Assembly: GCA_050305635.1 (NCBI GenBank)
Contig: JBNLFS010000095.1
Coordinates: 19,898-83,897 of the forward strand
Direction: 5' to 3'
Length of the DNA: 64,000 nucleotides
DNA from: Thiodiazotropha sp050305635
Lineage (GTDB): Bacteria > Pseudomonadota > Gammaproteobacteria > Chromatiales > Chromatiaceae
Below are positions 1 to 8,602 of this stretch, in pieces (position 1 is the first letter of the stretch; each line of letters starts with the position of its first letter). The position numbers were made by a program, and so were the translations under genes. The notes under the pieces are model-generated. The model ran no database searches. It had not been told where the DNA came from and saw nothing but the letters and a program-made list of their open reading frames with translations.

Positions 1-764
1 GCATGCTCCCGGGTTGCGAGCACACCGAACCAACTCCCCTCATAGGGTGTTTCGAGGGATTCGAAGTGTTCGCCACCATCTTGAGATCGAAGCAGCAATC
101 CCTGTTCGCCGGCGATTATGAAATCGTCTCCAAGGCGGGCAATGCCATAGAGATGGAGACCATAGGGATTTTCCAGTCGTGGAGACCAGTAGCGCCAATG
201 CTTTCCACCGTCCTCGGTGCGAAAGATCAGGTTGAAGGCACCGACCACGAACCCATTGCCCCGGGCGTCCATCAGAATATCGAAGAAGGGTTTGTCGGGA
301 CCGTCGCTGACCAGGAAATCAGCCTGTCTGATGGCTCGTTCGTTACCACTGTCGCGCACCGCCTCCACGGCCAACCGGGCCGCCTCGACACCGTCGAGCT
401 GCTTGTGCCAGCTCAACCCCCCATCTTCGCTATGCAGCACCACCCCCATGTGGCCCACGGCCCAACCCCGCTGTGCATCGACAAAGTACAGGGCAGTGAG
501 ATTGACACTGGTGGGTACCAACGATTGCTTCCAGCTCGTGCCGTTATCATCGGAGGTGAGAATAATGCCCCGCTCCCCCGCCGCCACCAGGCGAGATCCG
601 GCGCGAGTCACGCTCAGCAATGTCGATTGTTCGGCTTTGGCGCTGTACAGAGCGACCTTATTCAGAGCCCCTGGAACAGTTGGCGTGGATTGTGCCCAAC
701 AGGGCAAGGTAACCAGCAACAGCCCGGAGAGGCCAAGCAGAATGTTTATCAGTGATCGTTTCAT
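1..764 (-). CDS. YCF48/BNR-repeat exported protein, partial
   Basis: The reading frame is open from an ATG at 762-764 down to the window edge, so the C-terminus is missing. The N-terminus is a clear Sec signal peptide (MKRSLINILLGLSGLLLV, cleaved near CWAQS). The mature part carries Asp-box-like repeats such as SDDNGTSWKQ, SEDGGLSWHK, TEDGGKHWRY and SQDGGEHF, typical of YCF48/photosystem-II-assembly-factor-like beta propellers. It lies 72 bp downstream of the DUF1329 gene on the same strand and is probably in one operon with it. Proteins of this type commonly accompany DUF1302/DUF1329 genes and an RND (MMPL) exporter; the exporter would lie left of the window. The exact role is unknown; an accessory function in periplasmic assembly or transport is inferred. 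Confidence 0.85.
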   Translation of the reverse strand, partial: MKRSLINILLGLSGLLLVTLPCWAQSTPTVPGALNKVALYSAKAEQSTLLSVTRAGSRLVAAGERGIILTSDDNGTSWKQSLVPTSVNLTALYFVDAQRGWAVGHMGVVLHSEDGGLSWHKQLDGVEAARLAVEAVRDSGNERAIRQADFLVSDGPDKPFFDILMDARGNGFVVGAFNLIFRTEDGGKHWRYWSPRLENPYGLHLYGIARLGDDFIIAGEQGLLLRSQDGGEHFESLETPYEGSWFGVLATREH

Positions 765-835
765 TATGTTACTTATCGGGATACAAAGGGGTGGTCAGCG
801 ACCACCCCATCTCAGTTGCCACACTCGAAACAGAC

Positions 836-2212
836 TTATCGCAGTCCGAGATTCGCCAACTCTTCAGGAGAGAAGAAGTACTCGGGTCGACGCTCCACCA
901 CCTCGAACTGAGTGGTGCCGTTGGTTGCGGCATTAAGGTAGTAGCCGCCGGTCTGCAGGTTGTAGACACCCCAGGCCATGTTACCCACCAGGGCCGGAAC
1001 ATCAGGGGCCAGCTCGGTCAGGGTGTAAACCATGCGCCACAGGTCGCCCTGGGCATCCCAGCCATCGGTCAGCAGGATCTGCCAGGTATCCTCGTCGAGG
1101 TAGAAGCGGCGTTTGGCCACCACATGGCGTTTACCCGGCGCCAGAGTAGCGTCGATCACCCACACCCGGTGCAGTTCCCAACGCACCAGATCCGGATTCA
1201 TGAAGTTCGGAGTGAACAGCGCCTCGGGTGCCGCGGCATTGGCCTTGTTGTTGTTGTACGGGACATAGATCTCCTGTTTCCCCACCAGTTTGTACTCATG
1301 GTGATCCCAGGGCCCAAACTGCATGAAGGCCTCATCGAAGAAACCCATGCCGGAGGTCACCGAATCGGGCGTGTCATAGGAGACCGAAGGGGCGCGACGC
1401 ACACGGCGCTGACCCACCAGGTACTGCCACAGGCCGATACGTTTGCCCTCCACGGTGGGGAAATGGGCCAGGATCGACTCACCCGCCTTGGACGCCGGCG
1501 CCGACTGGACATAGCGGCCAATATTGTAGAAACCGCTATAATTCTCCAGATTGCCGTCGTGGTAGTTGTAGGGAAACTGCAGGTTCTGAGTGCCATCGCT
1601 GACCAGCGACATCTTGCCATCCGGGGTCACCGTGAAACAGCGTGACGGACTGGTGGAGGATTCACCCCGCGTCCAGGCTGTCTGGTGATTCAGAATCATC
1701 TCATGAGGGTTATCGGTGATCGGAAAAGGCACTCCGCCATACGCACCTTCAAAGGTATAACCGTCACCGGTGAGTTTCGCCCGGGTGGCATTCGCGAAGG
1801 TATTGTCGTAATACCACTGCGGAGCCGCCGCCGTGCGATGGGTCGGATAGACGTCGATACGGTAGTCCGGGTACTTTTTCATCAGCCCCTTGACCCCGTC
1901 GGTCAGTTTGTCCGCATACTTCTCCATATTCGCGGCATTGATCGAGTAGAGCGGTTTTTCGTCCGAAAAATAGTCCGGCCGTGGATCCCCCGACTTGTAT
2001 CCGGGAGCCGCCTGGGTCATGCCTCCGTCCCAGGCGGGAATGGTGCCATCCGCATTGCCGGCACGCTCCGCGCCCATGGGGGTCAAGGTGGTTTTCAGCT
2101 TGGCCGCTTCTTCGGCGCTCACTGCCGCCTGGGCGGAGCCTGTCATCGCCGCCAATAACACGGCCGTGAGCAGCCCGGTGCGAGTTGTCATAGTCATCGT
2201 TTTCTTCATCAT
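836..2212 (-). CDS. DUF1329 family periplasmic protein
   Basis: The protein has 458 residues and a signal peptide (hydrophobic stretch TGLLTAVLLAAMTGSAQAA, cleavage near residue 29). The mature sequence begins with a conserved DUF1329 segment (LKTTLTPMGAERAGNADG, then IPAWDGGM). The family is thought to have a LolA/LolB-like fold and is almost always encoded next to a DUF1302 outer-membrane protein, as here (26 bp gap). A role in handling hydrophobic molecules in the periplasm is family-level inference. The start was taken at the first of two adjacent ATG codons (2210-2212); the second (2207-2209) is equally possible. The length is normal for the family and there is no sign of damage. Confidence 0.9.
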   Translation of the reverse strand: MMKKTMTMTTRTGLLTAVLLAAMTGSAQAAVSAEEAAKLKTTLTPMGAERAGNADGTIPAWDGGMTQAAPGYKSGDPRPDYFSDEKPLYSINAANMEKYADKLTDGVKGLMKKYPDYRIDVYPTHRTAAAPQWYYDNTFANATRAKLTGDGYTFEGAYGGVPFPITDNPHEMILNHQTAWTRGESSTSPSRCFTVTPDGKMSLVSDGTQNLQFPYNYHDGNLENYSGFYNIGRYVQSAPASKAGESILAHFPTVEGKRIGLWQYLVGQRRVRRAPSVSYDTPDSVTSGMGFFDEAFMQFGPWDHHEYKLVGKQEIYVPYNNNKANAAAPEALFTPNFMNPDLVRWELHRVWVIDATLAPGKRHVVAKRRFYLDEDTWQILLTDGWDAQGDLWRMVYTLTELAPDVPALVGNMAWGVYNLQTGGYYLNAATNGTTQFEVVERRPEYFFSPEELANLGLR

Positions 2213-2238
2213 GTAATTAACCTGTCTGTCCTGAATGC

Positions 2239-3921
2239 TCAGAAACTGGCTGAGACGTTGAAAGAGACGTAGTCACGATCATATTGAGTCTGATCGAAAC
2301 TGCCGGCGCCGATGCTGGCGCCTTCGTCACCCAGAAAATGGTGGTAGTTCAGCCCACCCTTCCAGTTATTGCGGTATTTGAAATTCACCCCGAGATCGAG
2401 GGAACCGCCATCTTCAACCCAACCTACATAAACCCGCGAACGACCATGCAGGTTGCGGGTCAACACCACCGGAAAGGAGAGATCCAGGCCATCGGCCACT
2501 TGAAAGTAATCAGCGTTGAATGCCAGGGTGACCGAGGAGGCGCTGCGGGTCGTGGTGGTATCGATCATCGACTCGTTATCGGTCACGCTGCCGACCCGAT
2601 GGTAGTCATACTGAATCGCCACCGAACCGCCATCCCTGAGCACGGGATTGGGCTGAAAGATATGGATATCCACCAGGGTCAGGTGCTGAGTCTTACCCAC
2701 CGCATAGCCGGGATGGTCACCATTATCGTAAGCGGGTCCGCCCAGCAGGGTGGTGGTATTGATAAAGTAACCGCAACCCGCCAGATTGCTCTGAGGACAC
2801 ATGCCACCGGTCAGCGGCATGTTGTCACGAACAGACGCTTCGATGGAGACATTGTCATCGAACAGCACGGTGCTGGCACTGATGCCATAAGTACGAATGT
2901 CTTCATGGTAGACCCGGGTATAGGAGGCCGGCGCGATATTGTCAGGCGGGGTCAAACCGATTCCGCTCAGAAAGGCATTCTCACCGACATTGACATAGAT
3001 CGCCGAAGGCGTCTTGTCATGATAGTTGGCTGCATACAGGCCTAACTCGACATCGACGCTCTCGGGCCGATAACGCAGCTGTGTGCCCCACTGTCCGCTG
3101 TCCCTGGCTTCCATATCGTCGGTGCGATACACCGGCAGGGTATCCAGGAACGACTCGGCGCCAGGTCCCACCACATCATTAGGGGAGAGAAAACTGCCGG
3201 CGGGAAAAAAGTGGGACTTTTCCCACTCGAACTGATAATAGGCCCCAAGGGAAATGTTATCCACGGGCTGGAAGGTCAGTGACAGCTGATTGGTGGGCAG
3301 CAGGAACTCTTTGATCTGCGCTCCAGGAACCGTGGCTGCCTTGACGATATCCACAGGCCCCTGGGCTGCTGCGATTCCGTTGGCCCCAGACATCAGGGTT
3401 TCGCCATAGATGACCGTATGCCGTCCCAGCCGAACACCTACCGGCTTCTCGGCAATATCGGTTTTGAAAAAACCGAATGCGTCAAGCAATTCCAGATCTT
3501 TACCGACCGCATCTTGCGTCTCGGAATTGAATTCGTCGGAATCCACGCTGGTGTTGTGGGACAGACCGGTATCGTTATCGTTTTTGCCGTTGTAGACCGT
3601 GTCATACCAGCCAGCGGCACTGATGCGGAATCCCTTGTTGCCCCCATGAACCACATCGAACTCGGTCAAAAGATCGAGACGATTGGAAGCGATCCCCTTG
3701 TCGAAGTTGCGATCACCGTCACCGGCGGGACTGCCCTCGTAGCGTGCCAACTGCTCTTCGTCCGGATCCTCCAGGCGATAAATCGTGCTGTATTTGATGG
3801 TGTTGTCCCAACGCACCCGAAAATCGGAATCCCCGGTATCGAACTTGAATGCGTGGCTTGCCGGCGAAGCAAGCAGCACCGCCATCGTCAGCATACCGCG
3901 GCTTGGTAGTTTTTTTATCAT
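2239..3921 (-). CDS. DUF1302 family outer-membrane beta-barrel protein
   Basis: About 560 residues, with a signal peptide starting MIKKLPSRGMLTMAVLLA and cleaved after SHA. The mature N-terminus FKFDTGDSDFRVRWDNTIKY is typical of DUF1302. The protein ends in a terminal Phe (FNVSASF), the usual outer-membrane barrel signature, and its alternating polar/aromatic strands fit a beta barrel. An in-frame start four codons upstream (3933) is possible, but the chosen ATG gives a cleaner signal peptide. It sits between the aldehyde dehydrogenase and DUF1329 genes on the same strand. Substrate passage, perhaps of aromatic or hydrophobic compounds, is inferred only from context with the XylR-like regulator. 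Confidence 0.9.
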   Translation of the reverse strand: MIKKLPSRGMLTMAVLLASPASHAFKFDTGDSDFRVRWDNTIKYSTIYRLEDPDEEQLARYEGSPAGDGDRNFDKGIASNRLDLLTEFDVVHGGNKGFRISAAGWYDTVYNGKNDNDTGLSHNTSVDSDEFNSETQDAVGKDLELLDAFGFFKTDIAEKPVGVRLGRHTVIYGETLMSGANGIAAAQGPVDIVKAATVPGAQIKEFLLPTNQLSLTFQPVDNISLGAYYQFEWEKSHFFPAGSFLSPNDVVGPGAESFLDTLPVYRTDDMEARDSGQWGTQLRYRPESVDVELGLYAANYHDKTPSAIYVNVGENAFLSGIGLTPPDNIAPASYTRVYHEDIRTYGISASTVLFDDNVSIEASVRDNMPLTGGMCPQSNLAGCGYFINTTTLLGGPAYDNGDHPGYAVGKTQHLTLVDIHIFQPNPVLRDGGSVAIQYDYHRVGSVTDNESMIDTTTTRSASSVTLAFNADYFQVADGLDLSFPVVLTRNLHGRSRVYVGWVEDGGSLDLGVNFKYRNNWKGGLNYHHFLGDEGASIGAGSFDQTQYDRDYVSFNVSASF

Positions 3922-4089
3922 GCATCCTCCCATTTGGGTTGAAGTCCGGCGGTGTCCCCTCGGGTATGCACCGCTCGCATATCGTTATCCTGTTGCACGT
4001 AATCGTCCCTCTGTCTGCCGTTACGCTTGCAGCGTCACCCCTCCGCTGGGTGACTCAAAATCGCTCCCTGCCCTATCCGATCCGCATAT

Positions 4090-5565
4090 TCAGAAGGGAT
4101 AGGGATGTGCGGCGCCCTGCACGGTGATCCAACGCAACTGGGAAAAGTTCTCCCAATTCGCCGGTCCGCCGATGTTTCCACCGTTACCCGAACAGCCACA
4201 CCCGCCAAAGGGGTTGACGCATTCGTCATTCACCGTCTGGTCGTTGATGTGCAACATGCCGGAGTTGAGTTGATCACCGATGGCCTGAGCCCGGGCGATG
4301 TCCCGGGCGATGATGCCCGAGGAGAGACCGTATTCGGTGTCATTGGCCATGGCGATGACCTCTTCGTCACTGCTGAAACGGATGACGTTGGCCACCGGTC
4401 CGAACACCTCCTCGGAAAAGGCACGCATGCCCGGCTTCACGTTCGACAGTACCGTGGGTTTGTAGAAGAGCCGATCGAACTCACCGCCAATCTCGAGTTT
4501 TGCTCCCGCCGCGATACTCTCGGTAACGATGCTGTGCACCTTGTCCCGTTGCGCCGCGTTGATCAGGGGACCGATGGCGACCTCTTCGGTCGCCGGGTTG
4601 CCCACCGGCAGGCGACCGGCGTGCTCCACCAGGCAACGGGTAAACTCGTCGGCGATCTTTTCATGCACGAAGATGCGCCCGGAGGCCATGCAGATCTGCC
4701 CCTGATGCAAAAAGGCGCCCCAGGCTGCGTTGCTCGCCGCCACTTCCGGATCCGCGTCATCGAGAATGATGAGCGGGCTCTTACCGCCCAGCTCCAAGGC
4801 GACCTTTTTCAGATGTTTGCCCGCGGTCTCGGCCACCCGACGCCCGGTTGCGGTTGAACCGGTGAAGGCGATCATGCCGATATGCGGTGCGCTGCACAGG
4901 GCATTGCCCGCCTCGGCCCCACCGGGCAGTACCTGCAACACGCCTGCGGGCAAACCGGCGGCGTGCAACGCCGCGGCGATGATATAGCCCCCGCTGATAG
5001 GGGTCTGGGGATCGGGTTTGAGTACTACGGTATTGCCCGCGGCCAGGGCTGGAGCCACCGCCCGCATGGAGAGAATCAAGGGGAAATTGAAGGGGGAAAT
5101 GACGCCGACCACCCCCAGGGGAATGCGCTTGGCATAACTGAGCCGACCGGACGTGGAAGGCAGCACCACCCCTTGGGTATCGAGGCACATGGCGGCGGCG
5201 ATATTCAACAGCTCCGCCGCCTCGCGCACCTCGATTTGTCCCTTGGCAAGGATCGCGCCGGTCTCCCGTGAAACCCAGACGGCGAGTTCATCCATGCTCG
5301 CGGTCAGGATATCCGAGGCGCGGCGGAACAGTGCGGCCCGCTCCCGGGGAGCCATGTCGTTCCAGACCCGCTGGAGTGCCTGTGCGTTCTGGACCGCCTG
5401 AGCCACATCAGCGGCATTAGCAAGTCCTCCCTCAGCCAATGCTTCTCCGGTTGCGGGTTCGAGGATGGGATAGGCTCCCCCCTGGCACGCTGTCCAGCTA
5501 CCGGTGAAGATCTTTCCCGACCATTGGCTGGGATCGAGTAATTGGGCCTTGCTAGTCGCTACCAT
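4090..5565 (-). CDS. Benzaldehyde-type NAD(P)-dependent aldehyde dehydrogenase
   Basis: The 491-residue protein is a full-length aldehyde dehydrogenase. It shows the GVVGVISPFNFPLILSMR segment, the glutamate motif LELGGKSP, the catalytic cysteine in GQICMASGR, and the C-terminal NPFGGCGCSGNGG region seen in XylC-like benzaldehyde dehydrogenases. It should oxidise an aromatic aldehyde to the acid in the cytoplasm. A -24/-12 type promoter lies about 65 bp upstream of the start, and the divergent gene encodes a XylR/DmpR-type sigma-54 activator, supporting aromatic-inducible expression. The DUF1302, DUF1329 and YCF48 genes follow on the same strand, the first after about 170 bp. XylC is the nearest named type, but the substrate is not proven, so no symbol is given. 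Confidence 0.9.
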   Translation of the reverse strand: MVATSKAQLLDPSQWSGKIFTGSWTACQGGAYPILEPATGEALAEGGLANAADVAQAVQNAQALQRVWNDMAPRERAALFRRASDILTASMDELAVWVSRETGAILAKGQIEVREAAELLNIAAAMCLDTQGVVLPSTSGRLSYAKRIPLGVVGVISPFNFPLILSMRAVAPALAAGNTVVLKPDPQTPISGGYIIAAALHAAGLPAGVLQVLPGGAEAGNALCSAPHIGMIAFTGSTATGRRVAETAGKHLKKVALELGGKSPLIILDDADPEVAASNAAWGAFLHQGQICMASGRIFVHEKIADEFTRCLVEHAGRLPVGNPATEEVAIGPLINAAQRDKVHSIVTESIAAGAKLEIGGEFDRLFYKPTVLSNVKPGMRAFSEEVFGPVANVIRFSSDEEVIAMANDTEYGLSSGIIARDIARAQAIGDQLNSGMLHINDQTVNDECVNPFGGCGCSGNGGNIGGPANWENFSQLRWITVQGAAHPYPF

Positions 5566-5628
5566 TCGGCATCCTCCACAATATAAGTATTTGGTTTATT
5601 GGGGTTAATTATTGAGCTGGACAATATT

Positions 5629-5646
5629 TAGCACACACCATGCCAA
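5629..5646 (-). promoter_or_regulatory. Sigma-54 (-24/-12) promoter for the aldehyde dehydrogenase gene
   Basis: On the minus strand the sequence reads TTGGCATGGTGTGTGCTA: GG, exactly ten bases, then GC, with TGGCA at -24 and TGCT at -12. The predicted start of transcription lies near 5619, about 54 bases before the ATG. It fits the sigma-54 activator encoded divergently. Confidence 0.7.
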
Positions 5647-5689
5647 CTCAATGACAACTACGGCATGCTGCACCGCACAGGGTGATAAG

Positions 5690-5706
5690 TATCAATTTTC
5701 TTGATA
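5690..5706. promoter_or_regulatory. Palindromic candidate activator site (UAS)
   Basis: TATCAA and TTGATA are separated by five bases, forming a perfect dyad about 45-60 bp upstream of the -24 element. XylR/DmpR-type activators bind dyads containing TTGATC-like half-sites upstream of sigma-54 promoters, so this is a plausible operator. Its assignment is inference. Confidence 0.4.
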
Positions 5707-5838
5707 TTTTAAGCGCGTAACGAGCCGATTATGTTGCATCGCATCAAATCGATGTCATTTGAAATAATTGAGGATTTCATGAAAAACACGAGAGGATCCC
5801 TGCTATGATTTCACCATTTCGTAACATATTCCCGGTTG

Positions 5839-7665
5839 ATGCCGATGCCTCCTAAACGCATATCTCTGGCTGAGGTTTCTCGTGTGACCGGTGGAATGCT
5901 CTCGCCGGATGAAGCAAAACAGCTGGACGAAGCTACCCCCACCCTTCAAGACCTTACCGAACATCTCTTCTTTTCTCCCGGTGACGGGCGCATCTGGCTC
6001 AACGATCAACGGATGCTGCTGATGCGCAGCTCCTCCATGGGTGTGTTGCGCAAAGAACTCATATCCATACTGGGTCTGGAACAGACCCGGGGACTACTAA
6101 CCCGTGCAGGCTATGTTTCCGGCATGCGCGACGCCGAGATGGTGAGAGAACAGTGGGCGGGGGCGGATCTGACCGCCATGCTCCTGGCGGGAGCACGTCT
6201 GCATGCCCTCGAGGGGATGGTCAAAGTCGAGCCCCTGCAGCTGCAGTTCGATGTAGAAAAAGGCCAGTACCAGGGAGAGTTTCTGTGGCATAACTCCCAT
6301 GAGGTCGAAGAGCATGTGGCCGCATTCGGCCTCGGCAAAGACTCCGCCTGCTGGAGTCTTACCGGTTACGCCACCGGGTATGTCACCACCCTGCTGGGTA
6401 AGCTGATCATCTTCCGTGAAACCGAATGCCGGGCCGCAGGATGCCAGAGCTGTCACATCATCGGAAAACCCGCTGAGGCCTGGCCCGATGTGGAACGAGA
6501 TCTGAACTACATCAATGCGAACGGCTTTATCAGCACCGGAGCGTACCAATCCCCTCCCAGTTCCGATGATGAAAAGGTTCTGGTACTGCCCGACACCCCC
6601 TTCCCAACCGAAGAGATGCACAACATGGTTGGGATCTCCGCGGCATTTAACACCGCCTGCCATATGCTGCAGCGGGTCGCCCCCACCCGCGCGACGGTGC
6701 TGTTCACCGGCGAGTCGGGGGTGGGCAAAGAGATGTTCGCCGCGATGCTGCACAATATCAGCCCGCGAAAATCCCAACCCTTCATCTCCATCAACTGCGC
6801 GGCAATCCCCGACACCCTGGTGGAATCCGAACTGTTCGGCGTCGAGCGCGGGGCCTTCACCGGCGCCACCGTCTCACGTCCTGGGCGTTTTGAACGCGCC
6901 AATGGCGGCACCCTGTTTCTCGACGAGATCGGCACCCTCAGTCTGGTCTCCCAGGGAAAACTGCTGCGGGCCCTGCAGGAGGGGATCATCGAACGGGTAG
7001 GCGGCACGAAACCGATCAAGGTGGATGTGAGACTGGTAGCCGCGACCAATGTCAATCTGCGCCAGGAGGTGGAAGCCGGCCAGTTTCGCGAGGACCTGTA
7101 CTTTCGTCTGAATGTCTACCCCATCCACCTGCCGCCGCTACGTGAACGCCGCGACGATATCCCCCTGCTCCTGAGTTACTTCCTCTATCAATACAGTCAA
7201 CGCCATGACCGTACGGTGAAGGGGTTTACCCAGCAAGCGATCCGCGTATTACTCAGCTATCAGTATCCGGGCAACATCCGGGAACTGCAAAACCTGGTGG
7301 AACGGGGGGTGATCGCAGCAGATGAAATGGGGCTGATCGATCTGACCCATATCTTCCGCAACGAGGATGTATCACTTGACGCTTTGTATTCCCTGGATCA
7401 ACACGGAGGATTGACGCTTCAAGCCAATGCCGCAACAGACAGCAACACGGAATTGGACGCAGAAGATCCGTGCTACCTCGAACTGCTGAAAAACGATGAT
7501 ACAACCCGACCCTGCCTGACCTTAGAGGCATTAGAACAAAAGATCATTAAGGAAGCCGTTGCCTATACCAAAGGCAACCTGGCCTCGGCGGCAAGGATGC
7601 TGGGATTGAGCCGTGCCCAGCTTGCCTATCGCCTGGAAAAGATCAGTCGAAACCAGGATGAGTAA
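5839..7665 (+). CDS. XylR/DmpR-type sigma-54-dependent transcriptional activator
   Basis: About 608 residues in the standard order for aromatic-responsive activators. An N-terminal XylR_N sensor region comes first. A V4R domain follows, with its cysteine signature ECRAAGCQSCHIIGK near residues 195-212. A central AAA+ domain has Walker A GESGVGKE, the sigma-54 contact loop GAFTGAT and arginine-finger region FREDLYFRLNVYPIHLPPLR. A C-terminal Fis-type helix-turn-helix (NLASAARMLGLSRAQLAYRL) closes it. A TTG three bases upstream is an alternative start; ATG at 5839 or 5845 is preferred. Binding of a phenolic or alkylbenzene effector would relieve repression by the sensor domain. Divergent orientation to the dehydrogenase operon, with a -24/-12 promoter between, argues that operon is its target. 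Confidence 0.92.
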   Translation: MPMPPKRISLAEVSRVTGGMLSPDEAKQLDEATPTLQDLTEHLFFSPGDGRIWLNDQRMLLMRSSSMGVLRKELISILGLEQTRGLLTRAGYVSGMRDAEMVREQWAGADLTAMLLAGARLHALEGMVKVEPLQLQFDVEKGQYQGEFLWHNSHEVEEHVAAFGLGKDSACWSLTGYATGYVTTLLGKLIIFRETECRAAGCQSCHIIGKPAEAWPDVERDLNYINANGFISTGAYQSPPSSDDEKVLVLPDTPFPTEEMHNMVGISAAFNTACHMLQRVAPTRATVLFTGESGVGKEMFAAMLHNISPRKSQPFISINCAAIPDTLVESELFGVERGAFTGATVSRPGRFERANGGTLFLDEIGTLSLVSQGKLLRALQEGIIERVGGTKPIKVDVRLVAATNVNLRQEVEAGQFREDLYFRLNVYPIHLPPLRERRDDIPLLLSYFLYQYSQRHDRTVKGFTQQAIRVLLSYQYPGNIRELQNLVERGVIAADEMGLIDLTHIFRNEDVSLDALYSLDQHGGLTLQANAATDSNTELDAEDPCYLELLKNDDTTRPCLTLEALEQKIIKEAVAYTKGNLASAARMLGLSRAQLAYRLEKISRNQDE

Positions 7666-7763
7666 TTTTGAATTTTAAGTTTTGTATTTTGAATTATGGC
7701 GTTGACCAAACAGTAGCCGCTGATCCTTTGCATGGTCCCGCAGTGCTTTGCATTCTGCTGGAT

Positions 7764-7872
7764 CCCGGGTTCCGCTTCGCTGCGCCCGGGCTACTCGGGT
7801 GAGGTTCACTCCTCTTGAGATTCCCGTGTGTCCCGAGCAACGTAGCCCGGGTGCAGCGAAGCGGAACCCGGG
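7764..7872. repeat. Paired CCCGGG-type inverted repeat, copy 1
   Basis: A 31-base arm (7764-7794, CCCGGGTTCCGCTTCGCTGC...) is repeated in inverse orientation at 7842-7872 with one mismatch. The arms are separated by 47 bases. The same paired arrangement recurs near 15.36 and 39.88 kb, always between genes, so this is a dispersed REP/BIME-like family. Confidence 0.8.
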
Positions 7873-8000
7873 AACAACCCACCGGAGTTGGCTGCTTGAG
7901 CGTAGCGAGTTCCAATCCCGCCGGTTTTTGTGAGCATCACAGGGGCGGAATCATCGGGCGCCGTTTCTTTTGGTTACATTTCCCATCAGTTGCCACTCTC

Positions 8001-8060
8001 GTTCCCACGCTCCGCGTGGGAATGCAGACCCGGGCTTGCACATGCCTAACAGGTTTGGGT
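8001..8060. repeat. Dispersed hairpin repeat, GTTCCCACGC family
   Basis: The palindrome GTTCCCACGCTCCGCGTGGG is followed by a tail with CAGACCCGGGCTTGCA and CCTAACAGGTTTGGG. Palindrome and tail recur at 15679-15737. A palindrome-only inverted copy lies at 8495-8520. Confidence 0.7.
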
Positions 8061-8216
8061 AGTGCAAGAATGTTTATCGCAGAAACAACGTAATATGCCT
8101 TTTTTTAAACCATAAAATAGAGCACTTACTATTATTTGGAAAATACCAATACCAATCAAAGTATATCCAAGATTGTTCTCACCAATGACACCCCTTTAGA
8201 CATTAATGCATGCTGT

Positions 8217-8337
8217 TATTAACCCGGCACCTAAATATGCCATGTTGAGGGCTACATGCCCTTGATCAAGGCGTGACTCGCAGGCAATGGCAGGCACGCT
8301 TCGGCTGAACATGGCATATTTAGGTGCCGGGTTAATA
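8217..8337. repeat. Perfect 30-bp inverted repeat, MITE-like
   Basis: Arm 8217-8246 (TATTAACCCGGCACCTAAAT...) is an exact reverse complement of 8308-8337. The 61-base spacer contains short GC-rich hairpin-forming sequence and no reading frame. Length and symmetry suggest a miniature inverted-repeat element. No target-site duplication was clearly seen. Confidence 0.8.
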
Positions 8338-8494
8338 GTAAGTAAACAGCAGCTATGATAGTGCTTCCTTTTGGCCTCTGCCTCTGCTCATGAATTTCCA
8401 TTGCACTTCTCCATTCTCATGCTGCATGTGATTTTTCTGTTAACCCAAAAATTGTCTTGAGGGTTCCTTCGCAATAAAAATTTCCCAGTCGTAT

Positions 8495-8520
8495 GCGTTC
8501 CCACGCAGAGCGTGGGAACG
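8495..8520. repeat. GTTCCCACGC-family palindrome, isolated copy
   Basis: The sequence GCGTTCCCACGCAGAGCGTG, continuing to 8520, is a near-perfect dyad. It matches the inverse of the palindrome at 8001 but lacks its tail. Confidence 0.6.
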
Positions 8521-8602
8521 AGGTGTAGGAGGATCCTGTGAACAGGAAGCGAATTCCGGGGTGATAGAGATCTTTCCCCGAATTCATCAAACCGACATGT
8601 GA

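Larger units (their letters stand above)
7666..8602. other. Gene-free, repeat-rich spacer
   Basis: No credible gene was found. The spacer holds a paired CCCGGG-flanked inverted repeat, a GTTCCCACGC-type palindrome near 8001 with a second copy near 8495, and a perfect 30-bp inverted repeat. At its left end (from 7672) lies an AT-rich motif, GTAATTTTGAATTTT, related to the terminal repeat of the element at 39.65 kb. It looks like a landing zone for small non-autonomous repeats. Confidence 0.75.

Noticed and set aside
3..755. Plus-strand open frame of 250 codons
   Set aside because: It is antisense to the YCF48-like gene, whose signal peptide and BNR-like repeats read cleanly on the minus strand.
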